A DNA stretch of 64,000 nucleotides from Desulfococcus sp041737845. GTDB taxonomy: Bacteria > Desulfobacterota > Desulfobacteria > Desulfobacterales > Desulfococcaceae. A program made the position numbers and the translations under genes. A model generated the notes under the pieces. The model was not told where the DNA came from and made no database searches. It worked only from the letters and a program-made list of their open reading frames with translations. The stretch spans positions 22,428 through 86,427 of the forward strand of contig NZ_JBGSQX010000107.1 of the NCBI RefSeq assembly GCF_041737845.1. The letters are read 5' to 3'. This document shows, piece after piece, positions 8,171-16,626 of the stretch (the stretch's first letter is position 1; every line of letters begins with the position of its first letter).

Positions 8171-9271
8171 TCACACGCCGATCCGCCCGGTATCCAGAAA
8201 CGCCAGGCAGGCCTCGGCGGCCTTGTGAAAGTCTACGCCGCCGCTGAATTCCAATACGTCGCAGCGGGAGAGGCAGGATGCGTAGTTCTCCGCGGACGGT
8301 TCCGGCATGCGGCAGTCCTGTCCAGGCACAAAAAAAAGACCGGTCGATTTCATGAACGCCGGCAGGAGATCCGGACGCGTTGCCATGTCGACCTTTTGGA
8401 CCGTCGTCGGCGCGCCGTTCGGGGTCCAGTTCAGGATGGCCAGGGCAACCATGGGCGCATTCAGGATAAACAGATCCGACCCGAAACACTCGTCGATGGG
8501 CGCATCGAATTTGTGCTCGAGCTCCCAGAGCTCCTCCTTGGAAAGGGATTGAAACGTTTCCTGCTCCTCATCGCTCAGGATACCCATGAGGCTGGGATTG
8601 TTCAGGATGGTCCCCGGATTGATCCTCGGCAGCTTGGCCACGCCGTACATGACGAGCGCGTCCCGGCGCGCTTCGACCATGAGCCGGTCGTTGCTCACGA
8701 AAGCGGCGCCGCGGGTCATGATATGGAGCGCCAGCGTCGACTTGCCGGCCCCGGAAAATCCGGCCAGGGCAAGCCCCTTCCCCTGCCAGATGATGCCGGC
8801 CGCATGCCCCAGAAGACAACCTTTGCAGAGGAGCCATTCAATATACCGGTTGTTGATGAAATTGACGACCTGATTGAGGTTGGCGAGACATGGCCCCACC
8901 GCCGCGTGATCCCCGTCGCCGAAGACAAAGATCATTCCCGTCAGCCGTTTTCGGACGATGCGGCCGTCCGGCAGATCCAGAAACTCCTCCTTGATCTTGG
9001 TTTTTCCGGGATCCGGTGCCTTCACCATGAAATCAAAGGGAAGTTCCAGCGCGGGGGACTCGTGAACGGAAACGAGGATGTCGGGGGGGTCGGACTTCCC
9101 GACGAAATTGCTGTAATATGCGTCGAGCGCCTCAATGACGCGGAGGTCGTTGGCGCGCACCCGGACCGCGCACCCGCCAAAAAACAGATCGAGGTCATGT
9201 CCGGCCGGCCAGGTTTCCTTCAGGTGTTCGACAATGCCCTTGCGGGTATTTATTTTTGGCCACATGCGCAT
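8171..9271 (-). CDS. HprK-related kinase B (GAK system)
   Basis: The protein has 366 residues. The C-terminal half is an HPr kinase/phosphorylase-type domain: the conserved His in LLGHAAGIIWQGKG (about residue 156), a Walker A GFSGAGKST at 171-179 and VSNDRLMVE in place of the HprK acidic loop. The N-terminal 150 residues are specific to the branch. There is no HPr or other PTS gene in the window, so the target is not classical HPr. The ATG overlaps the stop of the ATP-grasp gene by one base (TAATG), which indicates translational coupling. Phosphorylation of a GAK partner (amphi-Trp or XXXCH protein) is a hypothesis only. Confidence 0.85.
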   Translation of the reverse strand: MRMWPKINTRKGIVEHLKETWPAGHDLDLFFGGCAVRVRANDLRVIEALDAYYSNFVGKSDPPDILVSVHESPALELPFDFMVKAPDPGKTKIKEEFLDLPDGRIVRKRLTGMIFVFGDGDHAAVGPCLANLNQVVNFINNRYIEWLLCKGCLLGHAAGIIWQGKGLALAGFSGAGKSTLALHIMTRGAAFVSNDRLMVEARRDALVMYGVAKLPRINPGTILNNPSLMGILSDEEQETFQSLSKEELWELEHKFDAPIDECFGSDLFILNAPMVALAILNWTPNGAPTTVQKVDMATRPDLLPAFMKSTGLFFVPGQDCRMPEPSAENYASCLSRCDVLEFSGGVDFHKAAEACLAFLDTGRIGV

Positions 9272-10140
9272 TACATCCTTTCCAGCACATAGTCGACATA
9301 AAGCCGGGCCGCGTCCAGGCCCCCGGCTGTCTGAATCCCCCGAAAGCCGCCGAAGGCCGAAACCTCGAAAATCACGGGGCCTTCCGGGGTTTCGGCCACG
9401 TCCACGCAGGTAAAATCGAGACCGAAAAGGTCCTGGGCCTTTTTGGCCAGGGCGACGGTCTCCCGGGACGGCGCATAGGCTTGATACTGACCCCCGGAGT
9501 GGGTCGTGGTGTTCCAGGATGACCCGTCACCGCACCGCGCGTAGGTGGTCAGGTATTCCCCCCCGAGGAAGGTCACCCCGAGATCCTGCCCGCCCAGGTC
9601 AAGTTTCTTCTGAATGTACATGATGCCGAATTGCGCGCTGAAAGCGTCGATCCGTTCCCGGGCGCCCTTGCCCGCCCGGATGACCGTCATCCCCCGGGCC
9701 TTGGAGGTGTACAGGGGTTTGAAGACGGCCTCCCCATACCCCTCGACCGCCCGCTCCGCCGCGTCCGGGTCCTCGGTGATGGTGGTATCCGGCATGGGGA
9801 TGCCGCCGTTTTTGAGGGTGACGGTGCAGCTCAAACGGTCCAGGACCCGCATGATGCGGTAGGGGTTGGAATACATCGGGAGCCCCCGTTCATGGAGAAA
9901 CCGGAGAATCTCGAGACGGTCCATCAGGGCCGGGGAATAGCGGGAGCCGACCTTCTTGATCATCAGGGCGTCGAGCCGGGACAGATCCGTCCCCTCGTAC
10001 CATGCGCTTCCCGACGAAAGGTCCAGGGAGACCCTCTCGAGGTCGATCAGGAGACGGTAGCCGGTTTTTTCGGCAAGGGTATCCGCCAGGGTTTCCGAAG
10101 ACCATCCGTCGATGGTTCCAACAACACCAATTCTTGGCAT
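9271..10140 (-). CDS. GAK system ATP-grasp enzyme
   Basis: The protein has 289 residues in the RimK/glutathione-synthetase type of ATP-grasp fold. MYSNPYRIMRVLDRLSCTVTLKNGGIPMPDT is the usual region before the ATP-grasp domain; GEAVFKPLYTSKARGM holds the ATP-binding Lys and loop; YIQKKLDLGGQDLGV is the second nucleotide segment; FTCVDVAETPEGPVIFEVSAFGG holds the metal-binding acidic residues near the C-terminus. Such enzymes join a carboxylate to an amine or thiol using ATP. Substrates are unknown. It lies between the PhoU-kinase fusion (103-bp gap) and the HprK-related kinase (1-bp overlap). Confidence 0.85.
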   Translation of the reverse strand: MPRIGVVGTIDGWSSETLADTLAEKTGYRLLIDLERVSLDLSSGSAWYEGTDLSRLDALMIKKVGSRYSPALMDRLEILRFLHERGLPMYSNPYRIMRVLDRLSCTVTLKNGGIPMPDTTITEDPDAAERAVEGYGEAVFKPLYTSKARGMTVIRAGKGARERIDAFSAQFGIMYIQKKLDLGGQDLGVTFLGGEYLTTYARCGDGSSWNTTTHSGGQYQAYAPSRETVALAKKAQDLFGLDFTCVDVAETPEGPVIFEVSAFGGFRGIQTAGGLDAARLYVDYVLERM

Positions 10141-10243
10141 GTCCTAACTCCTCTGTTTTCAGTTTTCATGGCGTATCGCACGCCGGCCGGATGAATCGTC
10201 CCAACAGGCTTTGCCTTCGCCCGGGATACGCTGTTCCGCATGG

Positions 10244-11878
10244 CTAATAGAACAAGACATCCTGGGGGAGACGAAACGCCTCCCAGGGGCGCCCCTCGTG
10301 GGCAGCAACGCGCTCCATGAGATAGTGGGCGCGCAGGGCCATCTCCCTTGCGAATTCCGGCTCCATCTCAAAGCGGGTGGAGGTGTAAAACGACCGGGCC
10401 AGCGCCAGGGCCAGCCGGACCTCGAAGGTGGGATCGGTGTTTTTTTCCGCGAAATCCGAAAAAAACTCGTGGAAATAGAGTGAAACGGTATTGAGCCGTT
10501 CCCTCAGCTCCACATCGAATACCGGCAGCCTGAAATTGGAGACCAGAAAAACCGATACATCCTGAATATAATCCGCCTGCTTCGAGCGGTAGAGATCGAT
10601 GTAATTGATTTTCTGCTCCTCGTGGTTGTATACGATGTTGTTGGTGTTGAAATCCCCGTGGATGAAGACGGTGAACGGCGCGGGCACGCCCCGCTCGATC
10701 CTGGCGCACGCCGCGATGAGATCGACCGTGGCGGGGATGTCAAGGCTTCCGATCGCCCTGAAGGGCCGTTCATGTTCGGGGTGGACCCGGTGGACGGCCT
10801 CCAGCCTCGATTGGAGCTGTTCCATATAGTCGGTCTGAAACGCCCCCTTTTGCAGGGTGCGCCGCCAGACATCGCCCACGGTCTGCTCGAAGATGAAGAT
10901 GACGTTTCGAATGATGTCGGATTTTTCCGTGAGGATGACCTGCTCCAGGGTGCAGCCCGAGAGGAATTCCACCAGCATGGATGCGGTGACCGTCTTCTCG
11001 TAGTAGCCGAAAACCCCGGGGGCCAGCCCCGGCAGGATCTCATCCCATTTTCGGATGTTTTCGTACTCCCCCTTGATCTTCTTGATATCCCCTTCCTTGA
11101 AGATTCCCTGGGACTTGAACCCCGACGGCTTTTTCCGGCCGACCCGGCTGATGCGGCAGCCGGACCGCGACCCCCAGATGGAGCTGAAATCGATATCCCA
11201 GAGGTTTCCCTCGAATCCGGATTCCGACAGGGTCTTTTCCAGGGCTTCCACCTGGCGGATCTTGATCCGGTCGCCGATGATGGAAAAGATCAGGGCCTCG
11301 CCGATATTGAGGAGCGAATCCCCGATGCGCTCCAGGTAGCGGAAGATGAAGATGGCCGTCACGAGGTCCCCCGCCTTCCGCCCGGTCTCCAGATCGGCCA
11401 TGATGCGGTCGAAATTCTGCTTGTAGAGCGCATCCAGGTGGAACTCGCTCCGGCAGATGGCCAGCGCGCCGCTCAGGTCCTTGGCGGCAAAGACCCGGGA
11501 GATCTGCGTGAGCGCCTTCTGGATCTCTGAAAACATGCTTTTGTAATCGTACTGGGCGAGCACGTCAATACTCGAGAGATACCGGGTCTGGCGGCCGATA
11601 TTGACGCAGTAATCGGCGATCCGCTCCAGGTTGACGGACATGACATGCAGGGCCCGGATATCGTTCAGGTCTTTCTGGTCCAGTTCTTTCTTGGAGGAGT
11701 GAATCGATGAAAAACATTCGTTCTCAATGGTGGTCTTGAGATTGTCGATGTAATCGTCCTTGGAGGCGATCTTCTCCAGAACACGGACGTCGAATTTCGT
11801 GAGCAGACCATAGGTCAGCTTCACCTGGCTCTCGGCTTCGATGGCCAGGAACCTGAAATTGTCCTTGATGATCTCCAT
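10244..11878 (-). CDS. PhoU domain - aminoglycoside-phosphotransferase-like kinase fusion
   Basis: The protein has 544 residues. Residues about 1-225 are a PhoU-like three-helix-repeat domain with two ERIxD/N-type motifs (NLERIADYCVNIGRQ and YLERIGDSLLNIGEAL), the metal-binding signature of PhoU. Residues about 280-544 are an APH/choline-kinase fold: VFIHGDFNTNNIVYN is the catalytic loop (H-G-D-x4-N) and INYIDLYRSKQADYIQDVSVFL the metal-binding segment. An intact kinase joined to a PhoU sensor is unusual. The gene starts 9 bp after the amphi-Trp gene. A phosphate-status-dependent small-molecule or protein kinase is the inferred role. Confidence 0.85.
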   Translation of the reverse strand: MEIIKDNFRFLAIEAESQVKLTYGLLTKFDVRVLEKIASKDDYIDNLKTTIENECFSSIHSSKKELDQKDLNDIRALHVMSVNLERIADYCVNIGRQTRYLSSIDVLAQYDYKSMFSEIQKALTQISRVFAAKDLSGALAICRSEFHLDALYKQNFDRIMADLETGRKAGDLVTAIFIFRYLERIGDSLLNIGEALIFSIIGDRIKIRQVEALEKTLSESGFEGNLWDIDFSSIWGSRSGCRISRVGRKKPSGFKSQGIFKEGDIKKIKGEYENIRKWDEILPGLAPGVFGYYEKTVTASMLVEFLSGCTLEQVILTEKSDIIRNVIFIFEQTVGDVWRRTLQKGAFQTDYMEQLQSRLEAVHRVHPEHERPFRAIGSLDIPATVDLIAACARIERGVPAPFTVFIHGDFNTNNIVYNHEEQKINYIDLYRSKQADYIQDVSVFLVSNFRLPVFDVELRERLNTVSLYFHEFFSDFAEKNTDPTFEVRLALALARSFYTSTRFEMEPEFAREMALRAHYLMERVAAHEGRPWEAFRLPQDVLFY

Positions 11879-11887
11879 GCCGCGACC

Positions 11888-12157
11888 CTATGGGGTAATC
11901 TTGAGCCGCCCCGGGGGTTCGGGCGCCGCGTGGGTGTCTTTCCACGAAAACTTGAGGACGATCTTGCTCTTCTCGCCTTTCCTCCTGGCCTTGATGGAAA
12001 ATTCCAGGAGATTGTTGGGCTGCATCACCAGTTGCCGCTTCTCGGAGATGAAAACGACCTTTCCGCTTTCAAATCCGTCGATGAGGGCCTTGAGGTACTG
12101 GCCGACGGTCTGGTTGTCTTGAACGGATTCATGCTCGAATTCCTGTTTTTCAGACAT
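11888..12157 (-). CDS. Amphi-Trp domain protein (GAK-associated)
   Basis: The protein has 89 residues, starting at the ATG preceded by AGAAAGGAGCAC; an ATG 45 bp upstream lacks a ribosome site. The pattern is the same as the gene at 5110: a strand (EFEHESVQDN), a helix (TVGQYLKALIDGFESGKVVF), strands (KRQLVMQPNNLLEFSIKARRK) and the terminal Trp strand (KIVLKFSWKDT). The short C-terminal tail is Pro-rich. The domain is small and cytoplasmic, with alternating hydrophobic strands. Its position directly before the PhoU-kinase fusion suggests it is a partner or substrate in the GAK pathway (inference). Confidence 0.85.
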   Translation of the reverse strand: MSEKQEFEHESVQDNQTVGQYLKALIDGFESGKVVFISEKRQLVMQPNNLLEFSIKARRKGEKSKIVLKFSWKDTHAAPEPPGRLKITP

Positions 12158-12249
12158 GTGCTCCTTTCTAAAGCGATTCAAGGGGTTCTCGACACGGCCC
12201 ATGCGGGCGCGCGACGCACGGGCCGCCCGGCGGAACAGGGGCTATGGGA

Positions 12250-13413
12250 TTATCCGGACAGGCGGGCCTTGTATTCGGTGATGACCGACTCCCTGCTCCA
12301 GCCTGCTTTGATCAGCGTTTTACCGATATTCAAATCCTCCCAGGCCGGCTGATACCCGATTTCCCGCGATCGTTTTGCGGGATCCTGATCGATGATGTTC
12401 CGGGTCTTTTCGCCCATGTGGGTGTCGTCCCCCATGAACACCAGGAGGGGTCTGCGGGTAGGCCCCGCCAGGCGGTTTTTTTCGTTCAGGACCGACACCA
12501 GAAAATCGGTGTACCGGTGGGACTGGGGGTTCCAGACCTCGACCCCGTCCACATCGTACCCCGCCAGCAGCACCGGCCAGAACTGTTCAGGATGGGGGAT
12601 CACGATTCCGGCGTTGAGGTGACGGGCCTCTTCGATAATCTCGGATGTCCGGAAAAAATAGTGGCTGGGGAAGCTCAGCTTGACGAGCCGCTTGACCTCG
12701 GTGAGGAAGGTCTGGCACCGGTCGATCACACCGTCGCCGCAGGTGGATCTCAGGCGGTCGAAAAAGTTTCTCAACAACTTGTTTTTGATGGACAGGGGAG
12801 AAATGTGGGAGATCTGCTCCTCAAGCAGGGCTTCGATCTTCCTGACGTAGGCCTGCACAAAGCAGATGACGGCATCACTCGCCCCGGTCTGACGGGCCGC
12901 CATGGAAAGCCGCTCCTCGTCCGGCTTCGTGATGCTGTGGATAAAATCGAAAAGCTGGGAGGACCGGTATTTGAAGGTGTGGTCGAGCATTCCCCTGAGA
13001 ACGCCGGCTTCGGACAGGCGGCTGTTTTCAAAATGGAGGAGGAGCTGAACCTTCTGGTTGAAGCCGGCGGAATAGCAGTCCACCTCGACACCCGTGTAAT
13101 CGCCGTAGCTCATCAGTTCGTTGTGCTGGGTCGGGATGATGAGTTCCTGTTCCCGGCCCGGAAACATGGCGTCGATCCGCCGGTTGATGAGGGAGAGGGG
13201 TACATGTTCGGGGTGCCAGTGCACGGCGAGGACCGCCTTCTGGTTCGGAAACGTCATTTCAGGGTTCAGGATGCGTGCCCTCTGGGCGTCATCCAGATCG
13301 ACGGAGACCACCTCTGAAAAAAACTTCCGGTCCTCCTCGGTGATCTCCTCAGGGATATTGTTGGGGATGAGCGAGATCGGTTCCACGCGCTGCTTGCATT
13401 CGGCTCTTTTCAT
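12250..13413 (-). CDS. PHP-like metal-dependent protein of the GAK/Pst locus
   Basis: The protein has 387 residues. Candidate metal ligands follow PHP-superfamily order: HWH in LAVHWHPEHVP (about residue 65), H and E in TQHNEL and GVEVDC, H in IVIPHPEQFWP (about residue 290), and D-x-H in MGDDTHMG (about residue 345). The middle 110 residues are helical. I do not recognise a named family, but the motifs indicate a metal-dependent phosphoesterase-like enzyme. It lies 31 bp after the XXXCH gene, in the same orientation. The assignment rests on motif order only. Confidence 0.65.
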   Translation of the reverse strand: MKRAECKQRVEPISLIPNNIPEEITEEDRKFFSEVVSVDLDDAQRARILNPEMTFPNQKAVLAVHWHPEHVPLSLINRRIDAMFPGREQELIIPTQHNELMSYGDYTGVEVDCYSAGFNQKVQLLLHFENSRLSEAGVLRGMLDHTFKYRSSQLFDFIHSITKPDEERLSMAARQTGASDAVICFVQAYVRKIEALLEEQISHISPLSIKNKLLRNFFDRLRSTCGDGVIDRCQTFLTEVKRLVKLSFPSHYFFRTSEIIEEARHLNAGIVIPHPEQFWPVLLAGYDVDGVEVWNPQSHRYTDFLVSVLNEKNRLAGPTRRPLLVFMGDDTHMGEKTRNIIDQDPAKRSREIGYQPAWEDLNIGKTLIKAGWSRESVITEYKARLSG

Positions 13414-13444
13414 GTTTTATGGGTTTCCAATTAATATCGATATG

Positions 13445-14008
13445 TTATTTATAGCGGCCGTGGCAGTCTTTCTTGAGCTGATTGAGGGTGACGCCGGCTG
13501 CCTTGCAGGCGCCCAGGTCACCCGCCGCGAAGGCCCTGGAAAAATCCGTGCAGGCCCTCTCGTAATCGGCGTAGAATTCGGCGCCCTTGTCGGGAAAGGT
13601 CGTCATGAGTCTGGAGTCCTCAAGGAAGGCCGCCACCGCCGCCTCGCCGGGCATCACATCGGCCCCAAGGCTTTCGGTAACGGCCTTGAAATTCGCCTTC
13701 ATCCGCTTTTTCAGCGTTTTGTACTTGACCTCGCGTTCATCCGCCGGGGCGGCAATCCCCTCACCTTCGGCATCGGCGCGTCGGATCATCGCCTTCGATT
13801 TCCATTTCAGGGAGAACCCGCCGGCATCCCCCTTGATGCTGATTTTAAGCTTCTTGAATTCGCCCGGATTCGGGGCCGCGACCGAGTCGGCGGCCGAAGA
13901 ATCGTCCGCATCCTGCGCCGCGCCGGAAAGCCGGTCGGCCAGGTTCCTGAAGAAATTTGCCAGTTGGGCTTGAGTCAGGTCTTCGAGATAGAGTTTATCA
14001 CCGCTCAT
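13445..14008 (-). CDS. GAK system XXXCH protein
   Basis: The protein has 187 residues. N-terminal helix DLTQAQLANFFRNLADRL; an Ala/Asp-rich linker; an amphi-Trp-like strand pair (KKLKISIKGD and GFSLKWKSK, residues about 53-72); then a helical bundle of about 110 residues ending in LNQLKKDCHGRYK. This C-terminus resembles that of cytochrome c-prime, where a CxxCH motif is followed by a basic/aromatic residue, but here the first heme Cys is a Lys, leaving a lone Cys-His. There is no signal peptide. It is therefore probably cytoplasmic and not a normal c-type cytochrome. It lies 98 bp after phoU. Confidence 0.8.
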   Translation of the reverse strand: MSGDKLYLEDLTQAQLANFFRNLADRLSGAAQDADDSSAADSVAAPNPGEFKKLKISIKGDAGGFSLKWKSKAMIRRADAEGEGIAAPADEREVKYKTLKKRMKANFKAVTESLGADVMPGEAAVAAFLEDSRLMTTFPDKGAEFYADYERACTDFSRAFAAGDLGACKAAGVTLNQLKKDCHGRYK

Positions 14009-14106
14009 CGGTCTGCCTCCTGTTTATTTCCGTGCTTGGTAGGGCGGTCATCGATTCGCCGCATGCGTCACGTCGCTTTCAGGCCGGATCCGCTTGGGGG
14101 TTCAGC

Positions 14107-14766
14107 TCAATAGTCCTTGTGGCGGATGATCTCCCCTTCCACCAGGTAGATCACCTCTTCGGCGATATTGGTGACATGGTCGCCGATCCGCTCCAGATGC
14201 CGCGAGATCAGGAACGTGTTCATGAGGTATTCTACATTGGCGGGCTCCGCGAGCATATCCTGTTTGACCCGCCGGTACATTTCGTGATGGATCTCGTCCA
14301 CCTCGTCATCCAGAAGGAGCACCTTGAAGGCCAGGTCCACATCCAGATTGATCATGGCATCCAGACTCTTGTTCAGCATGGCCCGGACCCGATTGACCTG
14401 GTCGCTGTAGTCATAATGGATCTTGGAACCGTTGTGGCACTCCATGATCTTTTTCAGGCGATGGGCGATATTTGTCGCCTCGTCGGCGATTCTCTCCAGA
14501 TCGCTGTTGATCTTGATGGTGGCGACGAGAAACCGGAGATCCACCGCCACCGGCTGGTACAGGGCCAGAATCTTGAGGCACTCCTCCTCGATCTCGACCT
14601 CCTCGTCGTCGATGAGGTAATCCGACTTGATGATCCGTTCCGCATCGAATATTTCCCGGGACTCGATGGCTCTTCCCGCCAGACGTACGCGGTCTTCCAC
14701 CTGAGCCCCGAGACCCAGTACCCGCTTTTTCAATTTTTCCAATTCTTTCTGAAAATGTTTGGGCAT
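14107..14766 (-). CDS. phoU: Phosphate signalling protein PhoU
   Basis: The 219-residue length is typical. Two three-helix repeats each carry the metal-site signature: INSDLERIADEATNIAHR and ISRHLERIGDHVTNIAEE. PhoU links the Pst transporter to the PhoR kinase and represses the Pho response when phosphate is plentiful. It follows pstB by 15 bp. The downstream GAK genes begin 98 bp later on the same strand, one of which carries a second PhoU domain. Confidence 0.97.
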   Translation of the reverse strand: MPKHFQKELEKLKKRVLGLGAQVEDRVRLAGRAIESREIFDAERIIKSDYLIDDEEVEIEEECLKILALYQPVAVDLRFLVATIKINSDLERIADEATNIAHRLKKIMECHNGSKIHYDYSDQVNRVRAMLNKSLDAMINLDVDLAFKVLLLDDEVDEIHHEMYRRVKQDMLAEPANVEYLMNTFLISRHLERIGDHVTNIAEEVIYLVEGEIIRHKDY

Positions 14767-14781
14767 GTCGCGTCCTTTTCA

Positions 14782-15543
14782 TCAACCAAATCGGCCGGTA
14801 ATGTAATCTTCGGTTTGTTTCAATTTCGGCCGGGTGAACATGGCATCCGTCTCGCCGACCTCGATCAGTTTGCCCATGTAAAAGAAAGCGGTCATGTCCG
14901 ATACCCGTGCCGCCTGCTGCATGCTGTGGGTGACGATGATGATCGTATAGAGCGCCTTCAGCTCGTGGATGAGGTCCTCGATCTTCTGGGTGGCAATGGG
15001 ATCCAGGGCCGATGCCGGTTCGTCCATTAAGAGCACCTCCGGCTCCACGGCCAGGGCCCTTGCGATACAGAGCCGCTGCTGCTGCCCGCCGGAAAGCCCC
15101 AGGGCGGTGTCGTCGAGACGGTCTTTGACCTCGTCCCACAGGGCGGCGCGCTTCAGGCTCTCCTCGACCCGGTTCTGGAGAAAGGCCTTGTCCCGGATGC
15201 CGTTGACCCTGAGCCCGTAGGCCGCATTCTCAAAGATGCTCTTGGGAAAGGGGTTGGGCTTCTGAAAGACCATTCCCACCCGTCGGCGGAGCATGACCAC
15301 GTCCAATGACGGGTCGTAGATATCCGCATCGTCGAGCATGATCTTTCCCTCAACCCGGCTGATGGAGATGAGGTCGTTCATCCGGTTGAGGCAACGTAAA
15401 AAGGTGCTTTTCCCGCATCCGGACGGTCCGATGAGAGCGGTCACCTGACATTCCTGAAAGTTCAGGTTCACTTGATGGAGGGCCTGAAAATCCCCGTAAT
15501 AGAAATTCAACTCCTTGGACGTTATCTTAAGCTTGGGAGACAT
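14782..15543 (-). CDS. pstB: Phosphate ABC transporter ATPase PstB
   Basis: The protein has 253 residues. Walker A GPSGCGKST (about residue 39), Q-loop GMVFQKPNPFPKSI, signature LSGGQQQR and Walker B VLLMDEPAS are all intact, and the PstB-specific NPFPKSI segment is present. It energises inward phosphate transport at the cytoplasmic face with PstA and PstC. The gap to pstA is 92 bp. Confidence 0.98.
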   Translation of the reverse strand: MSPKLKITSKELNFYYGDFQALHQVNLNFQECQVTALIGPSGCGKSTFLRCLNRMNDLISISRVEGKIMLDDADIYDPSLDVVMLRRRVGMVFQKPNPFPKSIFENAAYGLRVNGIRDKAFLQNRVEESLKRAALWDEVKDRLDDTALGLSGGQQQRLCIARALAVEPEVLLMDEPASALDPIATQKIEDLIHELKALYTIIIVTHSMQQAARVSDMTAFFYMGKLIEVGETDAMFTRPKLKQTEDYITGRFG

Positions 15544-15635
15544 CGCAATGCTTCCTTTTCACATCGGCCCCGCATCCGACGGACCTGGCCATCCCGCCGC
15601 ACCTTCCGCCTGTGATGGATCATCCGTCGTCCGGA

Positions 15636-16601
15636 TTATTTGAGTTTTTTGCGCATGCGGCTGCGCCACACGATGGCGATCATGTTCATGCCCAGCACCA
15701 GGGCGATCAGGACCAGGGCCGTTCCGTACTGCAGGTGCCGGGTCTGTTCGATATGGGTTCCCGCCGTTGCCAGCACGTAGATATGATAGGGCAGGGCCAT
15801 GATCTCGTCAAAGATCGATCCCGGCAGATCCGGGGTGTAGAAGACCGCCGCCGTGAACATGATGGGCGCGGTTTCACCGGCGGCACGGCTGAGGCCCAGG
15901 ATGGCCCCCGTGAGAATCCCCGGCAGCGAGGCCGGCAGCACCACGCGGTAGATGGTCTGCCACTTGGTGGCGCCGAGCCCCAGGGAGGCCTCGCGGTAGG
16001 TATCCGGCACCGCCTTCAGGGCCTCCTCCGTCGAGCCGATGATCACGGGCAGGCTCAGGGCGGCCAGGGTCAGGCATCCCGAGACGAGGCTCACGCCCAT
16101 CTTCAGGTAGATCACAAAGAAGGCCAGGCCGAAAAGTCCGAAGACCACCGAGGGTATGCCGGCCAGGTTGTTGATGCCCAGGCGGATGATCCGAATGATG
16201 AGCCCGGGCGTGGCGTACTCGTTGAGGTAGACGGCCGAGGCCACACCGACGGGCAGAGCGATGACCACGGCGCCTATGGCCAGGAGGGCCGTGCCCACGA
16301 TGCATGGCAGAATGCCGCCCTGGGTCATGGACTCCCGCGGAACCTCGGTCAGGAATCCCCAGGTGATGGCGCTGATGCCGTTTTTCAACATGAAAAACAG
16401 GATGATGAAGAGGGCCAGGCCGTTGATGAATGCCGCCCCCCTGAATCCGGCAAAGATCACTTTTTCAATCCGCTTCCGCCGATGGTATCCGGCTTCGACG
16501 GCCCGCTGAATGACCGATACCTCCCCGCGCTTCCGCACGGGGTCTTCGAAGCTCAGCGGTTTTTCGGCATACTCATCCTTGGTAATGTCCATGTTATCCA
16601 T
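15636..16601 (-). CDS. pstA: Phosphate ABC transporter permease PstA
   Basis: The protein has 321 residues with about six membrane helices. The permease EAA-type loop (EALKAVPDTYREASLGLGATKWQTIYRVVLP) couples to PstB, and LSRAAGETAPIMFTA is the conserved PstA segment. The cytoplasmic N-terminal stretch of about 50 residues is somewhat long. The gap to pstC is 25 bp. Confidence 0.97.
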   Translation of the reverse strand: MDNMDITKDEYAEKPLSFEDPVRKRGEVSVIQRAVEAGYHRRKRIEKVIFAGFRGAAFINGLALFIILFFMLKNGISAITWGFLTEVPRESMTQGGILPCIVGTALLAIGAVVIALPVGVASAVYLNEYATPGLIIRIIRLGINNLAGIPSVVFGLFGLAFFVIYLKMGVSLVSGCLTLAALSLPVIIGSTEEALKAVPDTYREASLGLGATKWQTIYRVVLPASLPGILTGAILGLSRAAGETAPIMFTAAVFYTPDLPGSIFDEIMALPYHIYVLATAGTHIEQTRHLQYGTALVLIALVLGMNMIAIVWRSRMRKKLK

Positions 16602-16626
16602 TTCCTATGGCTGCTCTATTAACGCC

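Noticed and set aside
13445..14008. XXXCH protein as a c-type cytochrome
   Set aside because: Only one Cys precedes His in the terminal motif and there is no signal peptide, so covalent heme is unlikely.
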